Program-made: the position numbers and the translations under genes | The notes under the pieces: generated by a model | What the model saw: the letters and a program-made list of their open reading frames with translations, nothing else | The model's database searches: none | Told to the model about the DNA's origin: nothing | Shown here: positions 26,116 through 35,622 of the stretch, one piece after another | Layout: each line of letters begins with the position of its first letter | How positions within the stretch are numbered: position 1 is the stretch's first letter | Assembly (NCBI GenBank): GCA_023393915.1 | Contig: JAEXBS010000043.1 | Coordinates: 62,001 to 126,000 of the forward strand | Reading direction: 5' to 3' | Length of the DNA: 64,000 nt | Source of the DNA: Bacteroidota bacterium | GTDB lineage: Bacteria > Bacteroidota > Bacteroidia > Flavobacteriales > Weeksellaceae

Positions 26116-27744
26116 ATGTCAAAATCCATTTCTCAAGTACCTATCGCAGTGAACGAGCCTGTGCGTAGTTATGCACCAGGATCTGCGGAAGTAAAATCCC
26201 TAATTTCTACTTACAAAAAAATGTGGAAAGAAAAGGTAGAGATTCCAATGATAATCGGAGGAAAAGAGGTGAAAACCAAAAATCCAGTGGTAATTAATTC
26301 TCCGCAAGACCACAAACACAATCTTGGTTTCTATCACCATGGAACCATGAAACATGTAGACCAAGCGATTGATGCGGCTCTTGCTGCTAAAGAAAAATGG
26401 AATGCTCTTGGATGGGAACACCGTGCAGCAATCTTCTTAAAAGCAGCCGATTTAATTGCAGGACCTTACCGCGACAAGCTGAATGCAGCTACTATGATTG
26501 GGCAAGGTAAAAACGTACACCAAGCAGAGATTGATGCTGCGTGCGAGCTTATTGATTTTCTACGTTTTAATGTAGAATTCATGACCGAACTTTATAGCGA
26601 ACAACCGGTTTCCGATGAAGGAATCTGGAATCGTTCCGAATACCGACCATTAGAAGGATTCACCTTCGCCATTACCCCATTTAACTTCACAGCAATCTCT
26701 GGAAACCTTCCTTCTTGTATGGCAATGATGGGAAATACAGTGGTTTGGAAACCTTCTCACATGCAAGTTTATTCTGCAGCTGTAATCATGGAAGTGTTCA
26801 CCGAAGCAGGTCTTCCTCCAGGAGTAATTAATATGGTATTCTCTGACGGAGCAGAAACTGCAAAAAGAGTGCTTGCGCATCCTGATTTCGCCGGTCTTCA
26901 CTTTACCGGATCTACTCCGGTATTCCAGAGCATGTGGAAAATCATCGGACAAAACATTGATAAATACAAAACTTACCCACGCATTGTAGGAGAAACCGGA
27001 GGAAAAGATTTCGTTATGGTTCACCCTTCTGCTAACGTTGAGGCGGTAGCGACTGCCCTAGTAAGAGGTGCTTTTGAATACCAAGGACAAAAATGTTCGG
27101 CTGCTTCTAGAGCGTATGTACCAAAATCTCTTTGGAAAGACGTGAAAAAAGTAATGAAAGCCCAATTAGATACGATCAAAGTAGGATCTCCAGAGGATCC
27201 GTCCAACTTTGTCAATGCAGTTATTGATCAAAAGTCTTTTGACAAATGTTCAGGATACATCGATCGTGCTAAAAAATCGAAGGATGCTAAAATCGCCTTA
27301 GGTGGAACGGTTGACGGTAAAAAAGGATGGTTTGTTCACCCGACTGTGATTGAAACTACAGATCCACAATACGAAAGTATGGTAGAAGAAATCTTTGGCC
27401 CTATCCTTACAGTTTATGTTTATGAAGACAAAGAGTGGGATTCTACTCTAGAACTCGTTGATCAGACTTCGCCTTATTCTCTGACCGGTTCTATCTTCGC
27501 TCAAGACCGCTACGCGATTGCTGAAGCTTACTATGCATTAGAAAACGCTTCTGGTAACTTCTATATCAACGATAAACCAACCGGAGCTGTAGTAGGACAA
27601 CAACCTTTCGGTGGAGCAAGAGCTTCAGGTACAAACGACAAAGCAGGATCCAAAATGAACCTTCTTCGTTGGGTATCTGTAAGAAGTATTAAAGAAACTT
27701 TTGTTTCTCCAAAAGATTACCGTTATCCTTTCTTAGGCAAATAA
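26116..27744 (+). CDS. pruA: L-glutamate gamma-semialdehyde dehydrogenase (P5C dehydrogenase)
   Basis: The enzyme oxidises glutamate semialdehyde, formed from proline, to glutamate with NAD. The 542-residue protein shows ITPFNFTAISGNL (186-198), catalytic Glu293 (GETGGKDF) and Cys327 in the P5CDH-specific YQGQKCSAASR. Length and motifs fit the stand-alone 'group 1' PruA rather than a PutA fusion. No proline dehydrogenase is present here, so it must be encoded elsewhere. It is monocistronic with its own promoter and terminator. Confidence 0.96.
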   Translation: MSKSISQVPIAVNEPVRSYAPGSAEVKSLISTYKKMWKEKVEIPMIIGGKEVKTKNPVVINSPQDHKHNLGFYHHGTMKHVDQAIDAALAAKEKWNALGWEHRAAIFLKAADLIAGPYRDKLNAATMIGQGKNVHQAEIDAACELIDFLRFNVEFMTELYSEQPVSDEGIWNRSEYRPLEGFTFAITPFNFTAISGNLPSCMAMMGNTVVWKPSHMQVYSAAVIMEVFTEAGLPPGVINMVFSDGAETAKRVLAHPDFAGLHFTGSTPVFQSMWKIIGQNIDKYKTYPRIVGETGGKDFVMVHPSANVEAVATALVRGAFEYQGQKCSAASRAYVPKSLWKDVKKVMKAQLDTIKVGSPEDPSNFVNAVIDQKSFDKCSGYIDRAKKSKDAKIALGGTVDGKKGWFVHPTVIETTDPQYESMVEEIFGPILTVYVYEDKEWDSTLELVDQTSPYSLTGSIFAQDRYAIAEAYYALENASGNFYINDKPTGAVVGQQPFGGARASGTNDKAGSKMNLLRWVSVRSIKETFVSPKDYRYPFLGK

Positions 27745-27762
27745 CTTCCTTTTATTATAATA

Positions 27763-27797
27763 GAAAAATCCACCTGACGGTGGATTTTTCTTTTTCC
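27763..27797 (+). terminator. Terminator of pruA
   Basis: A perfect 12-bp stem (GAAAAATCCACC and complement) with a TGAC loop, followed by TTTTT. Confidence 0.88.
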
Positions 27798-27951
27798 TAC
27801 CTATTCACCACTCTTTTTAATCGGTCTTTCTTTACTTCATTGATAGGAAATTGCACTGCTAATTATTTTCATCAAAATCCTCCTTCAAACCTTCAATTGT
27901 AGCACAATATTTGCAAATCATTAATTCAAATCGAACTAAAAAACACACCAA

Positions 27952-28440
27952 ATGAAAAAATTATCCCTTTATGGCCTTCTAGGTCTACTCCTTTTAGGAA
28001 GCTGTAAAAAAGCAGAAAATAAAGAATCTATAAATCCAGTCGACACCTTAACGACCCGAGCATTTGAAACGCCGGCGGCTACGGATTCTATAGCAATAGG
28101 AGATACAACAGAGAACTCCTTGGATTGGATGGGAACTTACCAGGGAACTCTTCCTTGCGCCTCTTGTCCTGGAATTGAAACAAAGCTCACCATAAACCAA
28201 GATTACACCTATTCACTCGAAGAGAATTACCTCGGGCAGGAAGCGGGAGAAAAGAACGATTTTAAACAGGAAGGTGTCATTGAGTTTTCAAATGATGGAA
28301 GTTACATCACTTTAAAACCTAATACTACAGACGCTTCCCCGAATCCTTCGGTTTACTTTGTTGCTGAAGGTTACTTGCATCAAGTTACTCAGGTTTTGGA
28401 TCGGGATTTTAGAGAAGGATACCGCCTAGAAAAGAAATAA
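27952..28440 (+). CDS. NlpE-like lipoprotein
   Basis: A lipoprotein signal (LLLGSC, Cys near residue 18) precedes a Thr/Ser-rich linker and an NlpE N-terminal-type beta-barrel domain: DWMGTYQGTLPCASCPGIETKLTI with its CASC pair (given as the region around residues 57-80). NlpE of enterobacteria senses surface contact and copper; Bacteroidota homologues are mostly uncharacterised. The protein should sit in a membrane facing the periplasm. The upstream box AATATTTG (27905-27912) is one base off the promoter consensus. Confidence 0.78.
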   Translation: MKKLSLYGLLGLLLLGSCKKAENKESINPVDTLTTRAFETPAATDSIAIGDTTENSLDWMGTYQGTLPCASCPGIETKLTINQDYTYSLEENYLGQEAGEKNDFKQEGVIEFSNDGSYITLKPNTTDASPNPSVYFVAEGYLHQVTQVLDRDFREGYRLEKK

Positions 28441-28480
28441 TTACGGTAAGTAAAACCTTTAGGTCTAAAAATAGTACAGA

Positions 28481-28499
28481 GAAAGCTTTGAAAGCTTTC
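28481..28499. terminator. Possible bidirectional terminator between the NlpE-like gene and fabH
   Basis: GAAAGCTT and AAGCTTTC form an 8-bp stem with a TGA loop between two convergent genes. T-tracts are poor on both sides. Confidence 0.4.
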
Positions 28500-28527
28500 C
28501 CTGCATTATTTATTGTAAAAGTAAGTT

Positions 28528-29550
28528 CTAAAACTCAATTAGAGCACTTCCCCAAGTAAATCCGCTACCGAAAGCAGACAAAAGCACTAAGTCCCCTTTT
28601 TTCACTCGGTTTTCTGCTACTGCTTCACTAAAGGCTAATGGGATGGAAGCGGCTGTTGTATTTCCGTACTTTTGAATGTTATTGAAGACTTGCTCGTCTT
28701 TCAGTCCCATTTGTTTTTGTACAAATTGTGCTATTCTTAAGTTCGCCTGATGAGGAATAAATAAATCCAAATCCTCAGGCTTCTTCCCTACTGCAGTTAA
28801 AGCCTCCATCATTGATTCTGGAAATCTAGTTACTGCATGCTTGAACACGAAATTTCCGTTCATATTAGGGTATATTTCTTCCGGAGAAATGGTCTCTGGT
28901 TCGTGAAGTAAACGATCGCTCCAACCGTATTTAGATCCTGGGAATTTGGTGCTTAATTCCTCAGCATATTTACCCTCTGAATGTAAGTTAATAGAAAGAA
29001 TATCTCCTGGCTCATCTTCCGAAGCTCTAGAAAGCACCACCGCTCCTGCTCCATCTCCAAATATCACGGAAACCCCTCGGCCTCTATCGGTAAAATCTAG
29101 TCCAAAAGAATGGGTTTCTGCTCCTACAACAAGAACATTTTTATAAATACCGGATTTAATGAAGGCTTGAGCGCAGCTTAATGCATAAATGAATCCAGAA
29201 CATTGGTTTCTTACATCAAGTGCCCCGATTGTAGTACAGCCCAAAGACTCTTGCAGTTGGACCCCACATCCAGGAAAGAAATAATCTGGTGAAAGGGTAG
29301 CAAAAATGATGAAATCTAAATCTTGCGCGCTCATCCCTGCATTCTTAAGTGCCATTTCACTGGCCTTATGCCCAAAATAAGAAGTGGTTTCAACCGCATC
29401 GTTTCTATTCTCCCTATGCCTTCTTTCTTTTATCCCTGTTCGCTCGGTAATCCATTCATCACTAGTGGTCATTAGTTTGGATAGATCATCGTTTGTTACT
29501 ACGTTAGTAGGAACGTAATGCCCTGTTCCCCTTATTATACTTCTATACAT
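28528..29550 (-). CDS. fabH: 3-oxoacyl-ACP synthase III family protein
   Basis: FabH condenses an acyl-CoA starter with malonyl-ACP to begin fatty acid synthesis. The start at 29550 (MYRSIIRGTGHYVP) follows a good promoter; the frame to 29583 runs through that promoter. The triad is visible: Cys117 (NQCSGF), His267 (PHQAN) and Asn297 (YGNTTAAS). At 340 residues it is slightly longer than E. coli FabH and is not beside plsX or rpmF, so it may be a second paralogue, for example for branched or longer starters. Confidence 0.88.
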   Translation of the reverse strand: MYRSIIRGTGHYVPTNVVTNDDLSKLMTTSDEWITERTGIKERRHRENRNDAVETTSYFGHKASEMALKNAGMSAQDLDFIIFATLSPDYFFPGCGVQLQESLGCTTIGALDVRNQCSGFIYALSCAQAFIKSGIYKNVLVVGAETHSFGLDFTDRGRGVSVIFGDGAGAVVLSRASEDEPGDILSINLHSEGKYAEELSTKFPGSKYGWSDRLLHEPETISPEEIYPNMNGNFVFKHAVTRFPESMMEALTAVGKKPEDLDLFIPHQANLRIAQFVQKQMGLKDEQVFNNIQKYGNTTAASIPLAFSEAVAENRVKKGDLVLLSAFGSGFTWGSALIEF

Positions 29551-29569
29551 AGGAATTATTGATTTGTTG

Positions 29570-29577
29570 CAAAGGTA
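29570..29577 (-). promoter_or_regulatory. -7 promoter box of fabH
   Basis: Minus-strand TACCTTTG matches TAnnTTTG; the fabH ATG follows 20 bases later. A box of identical sequence serves the divergent corA-family gene 33 bases away. Confidence 0.68.
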
Positions 29578-29602
29578 CCACAATTTTTGTTGAACATTAG
29601 CC

Positions 29603-29610
29603 TACCTTTG
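29603..29610 (+). promoter_or_regulatory. -7 promoter box of the CorA-family gene
   Basis: TACCTTTG, the same octamer as the divergent fabH box. The ATG follows 22 bases later. The two promoters occupy the same short stretch. Confidence 0.65.
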
Positions 29611-29631
29611 CTTAAAACCTAGCAATTAACA

Positions 29632-30531
29632 ATGGCACTAGAAGTATTATACGAAAACAAAGATTGGCAATGGATTGATGTTTTAGAACCAAAGGCTGAG
29701 GATTATCAGCAATTAAGGGAAGAACATCAGATTCCCCAATTGTTCTTAGAAGACATGGCCGAGGCCAATCACCTTCCTAAATATGAAAAGAGCGAAGGGC
29801 TTCATTTTTTTCTTTTAAGGGAAAGCTCTTCCCCGGAAAGAAAATTAATCAATTCCATCAGCGATATTTCTACGAAATTAGGCCTATTTGTATTTGAAAA
29901 CAAACTTATAACGGTGCACCGCATGAAAAGCGATGCGATAGAAAGCGTACAAAGAAAAATCAATGAAACTTCAATTGATTTGAATCCCAGTAAACTCTCT
30001 CTTCAACTTGCGCTAGGTGTCTTAGAATCCTTTGATAAGAAATCCATTGAAGTCGTTGAGCTCGTTGATCAGATTGGCGATCAGATTTTTTTAAGTAAAA
30101 AAAACCATCCACACAACATACGTAGACTATACAAATTAAAACGTCAGACGACCTTAAATTCTAGAGTTTTGAGCAGCTCCTCGCTTTGGGTATCTAATTT
30201 TGCCGAGCTCGATTTGGACCCTTCGGAAAGCAATAATTTAAAAGACATGCACCAGGATGTGACCGTTGATTTCGAGCACTTAGAAGGACAAATCACCAAT
30301 CAAATATCGATGCTCGTTGCTCTTTCCGACCAAAAGGCCAATCATGTAATGAAAATGCTTGCGATTTACTCTATGTATTTTCTTCCCATCACTTTTATCG
30401 CAGGGTTGTACGGTATGAACTTTAGCCACATGCCTGAACTTAGTAGTCCCTACGGCTATATCGGAACCCTCGCGGCAATGGCGATCATTACCCTCATCAC
30501 CTACCTTTATGTCAAGAAGAAAAATTGGTAG
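29632..30531 (+). CDS. corA: CorA-family divalent cation transporter
   Basis: The 299-residue protein has a large acidic cytoplasmic N-domain, a long stalk helix and two C-terminal membrane segments joined by the pore-entry signature YGMNF (GMN near residues 261-263). CorA forms pentamers that admit Mg2+ (also Co2+ or Ni2+). A basic KKKNW tail ends the protein, as in the family. It is convergent with the SDR gene, 6 bases apart. Confidence 0.92.
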   Translation: MALEVLYENKDWQWIDVLEPKAEDYQQLREEHQIPQLFLEDMAEANHLPKYEKSEGLHFFLLRESSSPERKLINSISDISTKLGLFVFENKLITVHRMKSDAIESVQRKINETSIDLNPSKLSLQLALGVLESFDKKSIEVVELVDQIGDQIFLSKKNHPHNIRRLYKLKRQTTLNSRVLSSSSLWVSNFAELDLDPSESNNLKDMHQDVTVDFEHLEGQITNQISMLVALSDQKANHVMKMLAIYSMYFLPITFIAGLYGMNFSHMPELSSPYGYIGTLAAMAIITLITYLYVKKKNW

Positions 30532-30536
30532 CCTAT

Positions 30537-31343
30537 CTATCCTCTTCCTTCAAATTCGTCCATCGAGTGGTAAATTTTAAACACATCGCGCATGACAAAA
30601 TCGTAAATTGGTGTTGGAAGCAGGGCTTGAGTGATACGAATCATTCGATAGCTTAGCGGAAACGCAAGCATTCTTCTATTGTTTTCAATTCCACGAATGA
30701 TTTTTTCTGCCACTTTTTCAGGCGTTAAAATCGGCAAAATGGGTGATTTCACCCCTTTAAACATTCCGGTTGAAATAAAGAAAGGCATGATGGTAAGTAC
30801 TCCCACTTTAGATTTCAAAGCCTTCATTTCCAGATAAAGCGAATCGCTCCATCCGGTAAGTGCCCATTTGGAAGAGGCATAAATAGCCATACCTGGATTG
30901 GATACCAAACTAGCAGAAGAGGAAATATTACAAACATAAGCCGACTCCAATTTCATCATATCCTTCAAAAAGACCGAAGTTAGAAGCATGGGGGCAAGAG
31001 AATTGATGTCTATCGTTTTTTCCATTTGATCAGGAGTATTTTCAAGAAAAAGACCTTTGAAAACGACCCCCGCATTATTGATTAAAACCTCTGGAGTACC
31101 TAGGGTATTTTTAATTTCATTAGCTACAGCAACTAAAGACTCCTTTTGCGAAAGATCTACTTTATAACAGAATACTTCTGCAGGATGAACGCTTAATTCT
31201 TTTGAAAATTCGTCCAAACCTTCTTGGTTTAAATCCAATAGAATTAGCCTCTTACAGCCTCTTTCTGCGCATTTTAAAGCCATAATCTTACCGATACCTG
31301 AGGCGGCTCCTGTGATTAGAATGGTTTTATTTTTTAAGTTCAT
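30537..31343 (-). CDS. Short-chain dehydrogenase/reductase
   Basis: A 268-residue SDR with cofactor loop TGAASGIG (residues 11-18), NNAGVV and the catalytic YASSK, preceded by a Ser in NISSSASL. The C-terminal 60 residues carry a mildly hydrophobic helix, as in membrane-associated SDRs acting on lipid or retinoid-like substrates. It is divergent from an aldehyde dehydrogenase gene with 64 bases between, so the pair may handle an alcohol-aldehyde-acid series; that is inference. Confidence 0.85.
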   Translation of the reverse strand: MNLKNKTILITGAASGIGKIMALKCAERGCKRLILLDLNQEGLDEFSKELSVHPAEVFCYKVDLSQKESLVAVANEIKNTLGTPEVLINNAGVVFKGLFLENTPDQMEKTIDINSLAPMLLTSVFLKDMMKLESAYVCNISSSASLVSNPGMAIYASSKWALTGWSDSLYLEMKALKSKVGVLTIMPFFISTGMFKGVKSPILPILTPEKVAEKIIRGIENNRRMLAFPLSYRMIRITQALLPTPIYDFVMRDVFKIYHSMDEFEGRG

Positions 31344-31407
31344 TGGAGTAAAGTTTTTTTTAAATGATTAGTTTTATATTTATGCAAAATATAATTCAGT
31401 TAAAATA

Positions 31408-32775
31408 ATGAATACTTTAGATATATTTGAAAAACAAAAGTTTTTTTTCAAAACTAAAAAAACTTTGGATTTAAAATTTCGAAAAATCCAGTTGGAGCTT
31501 TTAGAATCCGTTCTTAAAAAAAACGAAAAAAAACTATTTGATGCAGTCCAAAAAGATTTCGGGAAATCGGAGTTTGACAGCTTAACAACAGAACTAGGTC
31601 TCATTTATTTAGAACTCAAATACTACCGCAAAAACCTGAGCAGATTAGCTCGCCCCAAACGAGTTAGAACCAATTTACTAAACCTTCCGGGTTCTTCTTT
31701 TCTACATTACGATCCCTATGGAAATGTCCTTGTAATCGGCGCATGGAATTACCCTCTACTTCTCACCCTCGGTCCTGCCCTTGCAGCCCTTGCAGCAGGA
31801 AATACCGTAGTTATAAAACCCAGCGAAACCGCTGAAAGTACAATGAAGGCACTTAGGGAAGTGATAAATTCGAATTTCTCACCTGAAGTTTTACATGTAG
31901 TGGAAGGAGACCATGAAATCGCCAGTAAACTTCTAGAACATAGGTGGGATAAAATATTCTTTACGGGAAGCTCTCGCGTAGGGAAAATCGTCTATGAGGC
32001 CGCTGCCAAACACCTAACTCCTGTCACTTTAGAGCTGGGTGGAAAATCGCCTGCTATAGTCAGTAAATGGGCAGACCTAGACCTGGCGGCCAAACGAATC
32101 GTTTGGGGAAAATTCCTCAATGGGGGGCAAACCTGTGTGGCTCCGGATTTCGTTTTGGTAGACGAGGCCATAAAAACCAAGCTTTTAGAGCGAGTCGTGC
32201 ACTACATTAAGAAATTCGATTACAAACAGGGAGCCTCCCATTTCACTCGAATTATTAACGAAAAACACTTTGATCGCCTAGAATCCCTACTAGAAGGACC
32301 CCATATTTTTTACAGTGGAGAAAGAAACCGTAAAGCGCTCCATTTTGGTCCAACGGTACTTTCGGAGGTAAACTGGGATCATCCAGTAATGCAAGAAGAA
32401 ATCTTTGGCCCCATTTTACCTGTACTAGGGTATTCCAATTTTGAAAGTATTCTAAGTGAACTTTCCACAAAAGAGAAACCACTGGCCGCGTATCTTTTTA
32501 CTTCTAGATCCAAGGAAAGAAAACTTTTTACTTCACAGTATTCATTTGGAGGAGGATGCATTAATGATGTGCTGATGCATGTAAGTAATAAAAATTTACC
32601 TTTTGGCGGGGTCGGAAATTCAGGCATGGGTAATTACCATGGAGTCTTTGGATTCAAAACGTTTTCTCACGAAAAGGCACTGTTCTCCAAAGCCACCTGG
32701 GGCGAACCGGACCTTAAATACCCACCCTACACTAAGATTAAATGGAAATGGATTCAAAGGTTATTTAATATGTAA
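31408..32775 (+). CDS. Aldehyde dehydrogenase, fatty-aldehyde type (class 3-like)
   Basis: The 455-residue enzyme lacks the extra N-terminal part of longer ALDHs and resembles class 3 / coniferyl or fatty aldehyde dehydrogenases. Visible are GAWNYPLLLTLGP, the NAD region FFTGSSRVGK, catalytic Glu in LELGGKSP (near 209) and Cys in GGQTCVAPD (near 242). It oxidises an aldehyde to an acid with NAD(P). The basic, aromatic C-terminal tail fits membrane association. A strong terminator follows. Confidence 0.9.
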   Translation: MNTLDIFEKQKFFFKTKKTLDLKFRKIQLELLESVLKKNEKKLFDAVQKDFGKSEFDSLTTELGLIYLELKYYRKNLSRLARPKRVRTNLLNLPGSSFLHYDPYGNVLVIGAWNYPLLLTLGPALAALAAGNTVVIKPSETAESTMKALREVINSNFSPEVLHVVEGDHEIASKLLEHRWDKIFFTGSSRVGKIVYEAAAKHLTPVTLELGGKSPAIVSKWADLDLAAKRIVWGKFLNGGQTCVAPDFVLVDEAIKTKLLERVVHYIKKFDYKQGASHFTRIINEKHFDRLESLLEGPHIFYSGERNRKALHFGPTVLSEVNWDHPVMQEEIFGPILPVLGYSNFESILSELSTKEKPLAAYLFTSRSKERKLFTSQYSFGGGCINDVLMHVSNKNLPFGGVGNSGMGNYHGVFGFKTFSHEKALFSKATWGEPDLKYPPYTKIKWKWIQRLFNM

Positions 32776-32793
32776 GCCTTTAGAACCAAAAAT

Positions 32794-32832
32794 AAACTAT
32801 CCTTTGCCCTAGTTGGCAAAGGATAGTTTTTT
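32794..32832 (+). terminator. Terminator of the aldehyde dehydrogenase gene
   Basis: A 15-bp stem (AAACTATCCTTTGCC and complement) with a 6-base loop merges into TTTTTT. It may also serve the convergent thioredoxin-like gene. Confidence 0.85.
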
Positions 32833-32878
32833 AAGCGATCAGAACTGCTTTCTCTAAAGGAAAACAGAGCTAATTTTT

Positions 32879-33454
32879 TTAAGCTTTAGGTAAATAGGAA
32901 TTGAAAAAGGCTTTTACTCTTTCCAGACTGTATCCTTTACCCTCTTCCAAACTTCCACTTTCTTGGATATGGATTTGTTTTCCGTTCTTATCTAGTACAA
33001 TAAAAACTGGATATCCGAATTCCTTCCCTGGATCTCCGTAACGTGCAAAGACTTCTTCGTTCTTATTTTCTGGAGAATAATTCAAATGATAATACAAATA
33101 ATTGTTATCAATGATTTCCTTTAACTCAGGAGTGGTTTGAACGTAGTTATTGAACCGAAGACACCAAATGCACCAGTTTCCACCGGCTTGCATAATAATG
33201 TTCTTATTCTCTTTCTGTGCCTGAGCTATTAATTCTTTAATTTTCTGATCTGCATCTTCCTCTGCATTGTAAGGTTTAGGAAGACCGGCCTTTTCTTTCT
33301 CTTGCGCCTGTTTTTTCTCTTGTGCAATTTGTGCACTGTCTTTCTCTACTAAGGCAGAATCTCGCATAGAATCACTAGAAACCTCGGTCGTTTTCTTTTC
33401 ACAGCTACTAAAGCTCAGGGCAACTAATGCAATTAGTCCGTATTTTTTAATCAT
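32879..33454 (-). CDS. Thioredoxin-fold lipoprotein
   Basis: A lipoprotein signal (SFSSC, Cys18) is followed by a Lys/Glu/Gln-rich linker (about 35-75) and a thioredoxin-like domain with the redox pair Cys95-Ile-Trp-Cys98 in GGNWCIWC. The domain looks like the thioredoxin_7/DUF255-related type. It should act on protein thiols in the periplasm, tethered to a membrane. A good promoter lies just upstream. Confidence 0.85.
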   Translation of the reverse strand: MIKKYGLIALVALSFSSCEKKTTEVSSDSMRDSALVEKDSAQIAQEKKQAQEKEKAGLPKPYNAEEDADQKIKELIAQAQKENKNIIMQAGGNWCIWCLRFNNYVQTTPELKEIIDNNYLYYHLNYSPENKNEEVFARYGDPGKEFGYPVFIVLDKNGKQIHIQESGSLEEGKGYSLERVKAFFNSYLPKA

Positions 33455-33480
33455 TAGATATCATTTTTTAAATAAGAGTA

Positions 33481-33488
33481 CAAAATTA
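33481..33488 (-). promoter_or_regulatory. -7 promoter box of the thioredoxin-like lipoprotein gene
   Basis: Minus-strand TAATTTTG fits TAnnTTTG and lies 26 bases before the ATG. Confidence 0.55.
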
Positions 33489-33602
33489 AGGGATATATTT
33501 TAAATGCTTTCACGCAAAAATAAGGCCGAGCGAAAAGAGTCGAGCAAAAAAAGCATAACTTTAAACTGTTTTTTCTACCCAATAATCAATCTAATTTACC
33601 TA

Positions 33603-34595
33603 ATGAGACCACTTTACACCGTTTTTCTTCTCCATTTCTTTTTGTTTTTTTCCGCCCAAGAAAGACCTACTCAAGACATTTTGTTATCCCATTACACCTA
33701 TCCTTTTGAAGTTCAGTTCCTAGAACTTAACAGTCAGAATCAAGACCTAAAGATGGCTTACATGGATGTTAAACCGAAGAAGCCGAATGGAAAATCTGTT
33801 TTGCTATTGCACGGTAAAAATTTTAACGGAGCTTATTGGGAATCCACAATTAAGAGGCTTACTGAGGAAGGCTACCGTGTGGTGGTTCCCGACCAAATCG
33901 GCTTTGGAAAATCATCAAAACCTATAGGTTACCAATTCAGCTTTCAAGCTTTAGCTGAACACACAAGGGCTCTTTTAGATACTTTAAAAATAGACAAAAC
34001 CCATGTTCTAGGACATTCTATGGGAGGAATGCTAGCGACCCGTTTTACCCTCATGTTTCCACAAAGGGTTGAAAAACTGATTCTAGAAAACCCCATTGGT
34101 CTTGAAGATTGGAAACTTGTGGTACCCTATACCTCCATCGAAGAAAATTACCAAAAAGAACTTAAGGTGACTTATGAGAGCGTTAAAGCCTACCAGAAGG
34201 AATTCTATTACGATCAAAATTGGAAAAAGGCCTACGAACCCTGGGCGTACCTTTTAACGGCTTGGGTCAATTCAAAAAATTACCCTATTGTTGCAAGAGT
34301 AAACGCACAGACTTCAGATATGGTCTTCACGCAACCGGTCCTCTATGAATTTCCATTGATTAAAGCACCAACCCTTCTGATCATTGGAACTAGAGACCGC
34401 ACCGCAATTGGAAAAAACCTCGTGAAAGATCCAAAAGTAGCCGCAAGTTTGGGACAGTATCAACTGCTGGGAAAAAAGACCCAACAAGCCATTCCAAATT
34501 CGAAGCTCGTGGAACTTGAAAACGTAGGACACCTACCGCACATTGAAGTTTTTCCCCGCTTTATAACGCCTCTGCTTGAATTTCTCAAAAATTAA
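33603..34595 (+). CDS. Exported alpha/beta hydrolase
   Basis: The start at 33603 (MRPLYTVFLLHFF) places a signal peptide at the N-terminus, ending FFSAQ; the frame from 33504 adds a charged stretch that is unlikely to be translated. The 330-residue protein has HGKNFNG (70-76), nucleophile Ser139 (GHSMGG), an Asp in GTRDRTAIGKN and a late His in NVGHLPH. It is a second exported family member besides the one at 17700, with which it shares general architecture. The substrate is unknown. Confidence 0.82.
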   Translation: MRPLYTVFLLHFFLFFSAQERPTQDILLSHYTYPFEVQFLELNSQNQDLKMAYMDVKPKKPNGKSVLLLHGKNFNGAYWESTIKRLTEEGYRVVVPDQIGFGKSSKPIGYQFSFQALAEHTRALLDTLKIDKTHVLGHSMGGMLATRFTLMFPQRVEKLILENPIGLEDWKLVVPYTSIEENYQKELKVTYESVKAYQKEFYYDQNWKKAYEPWAYLLTAWVNSKNYPIVARVNAQTSDMVFTQPVLYEFPLIKAPTLLIIGTRDRTAIGKNLVKDPKVAASLGQYQLLGKKTQQAIPNSKLVELENVGHLPHIEVFPRFITPLLEFLKN

Positions 34596-34708
34596 AAAAA
34601 GTCCCCTAAAAAAGTGGCTAACTATTTGGGGCAGTGCAAAATTAGCTTTTAACTGCTTTTTTTAAGCGTAAAACGCCCTAAGCGCCCAGAATACATTGTA
34701 AATTATCT

Positions 34709-34716
34709 TACCTTTG
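34709..34716 (+). promoter_or_regulatory. -7 promoter box of the acyltransferase gene
   Basis: TACCTTTG ends only 7 bases before the ATG at 34724, so the transcript should be nearly leaderless. Confidence 0.6.
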
Positions 34717-34723
34717 CAGGTCA

Positions 34724-35608
34724 ATGAAAGTACTGGTGTTCCTTTTTGAATGGATCTCTAGAATACCGCTCTTTGTGCATTACAGAGTGTCGGATCTACT
34801 CTATTTCGTGAATTTCTATCTTGTAGGTTACCGCAAGAAAGTGGTTCGTCAGAACTTAGAAAATGTATTTCCCCATAAAAGTAGAAAGGAAATAAATCAA
34901 ATACAAAAGGACTTTTTTCGACATTTCACTGATTATCTGGTAGAAACCATTCGATTAAGAACAATTTCAAGGACCGAACTCAGAGTCCGGGTACAGCACT
35001 TAAACCAAGAACTTTTCCACGAAGCCAAGGCAGAAGGGAAAAATGTAATCATGCTCTCTGGACACGTATTTAATTGGGAATGGATCTCGGCCTTGGCCAC
35101 GATTATCCCCCAAGAACACTGCCACCCGGTTTTTCGAAAAATTTCCAACCACTTTTGGGATCGTGAGATTCGAAAGATAAGAGACCGTTTTGGGAACGAA
35201 TCATTAGAAGATAAAGAGGTAATTAAGCACATCTTAAGCACCCCTAACGATGGAAACTCGGCATATATGTTTGTTGCCGATCAATCTCCCCACCACCTTC
35301 AAGTAGACAAAGGGCTTTGGTTTTTAAACCAGCCCACCCCTGTATTCATAGGATACGATAAACTCGCAACAAAAAAAGACCTCGTTTTTCTTTATTGCGA
35401 TATGAAGAAAGTAAAAAGAGGCTACTATCAGATCAACTACCATCGAATCCAGCCGGATGGAGAAAAGTTTGAACCATTAGAAGTGGTACGAAAGTTTCAT
35501 TCTCTGCTGGAAGAGACCATTGAGAAAAGACCTTCCAATTACCTTTGGTCCCATAGAAGATGGAAGTACCAAAAAAGTATTAAAAGCTTATTTCCAAAAG
35601 ACAATTAA
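34724..35608 (+). CDS. LpxL/HtrB-type lysophospholipid acyltransferase
   Basis: The 294-residue protein has one N-terminal membrane-associated helix and the LPLAT active-site motif as His114-x4-Glu119 (GHVFNWEW), followed by VADQSP. It probably adds a secondary acyl chain to lipid A at the inner membrane, as LpxL/LpxM enzymes do; other acyl acceptors such as aminolipids are possible. It precedes a glycosyltransferase gene by 14 bases, consistent with an envelope-lipid operon. Confidence 0.87.
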   Translation: MKVLVFLFEWISRIPLFVHYRVSDLLYFVNFYLVGYRKKVVRQNLENVFPHKSRKEINQIQKDFFRHFTDYLVETIRLRTISRTELRVRVQHLNQELFHEAKAEGKNVIMLSGHVFNWEWISALATIIPQEHCHPVFRKISNHFWDREIRKIRDRFGNESLEDKEVIKHILSTPNDGNSAYMFVADQSPHHLQVDKGLWFLNQPTPVFIGYDKLATKKDLVFLYCDMKKVKRGYYQINYHRIQPDGEKFEPLEVVRKFHSLLEETIEKRPSNYLWSHRRWKYQKSIKSLFPKDN

Positions 35609-35622
35609 TCTCCTACGACACT

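Noticed and set aside
26650..27024. Open frame of 124 codons antisense to pruA
   Set aside because: Composition is rich in His, Cys and Ser as expected from reverse reading of a conserved gene; no promoter is seen.
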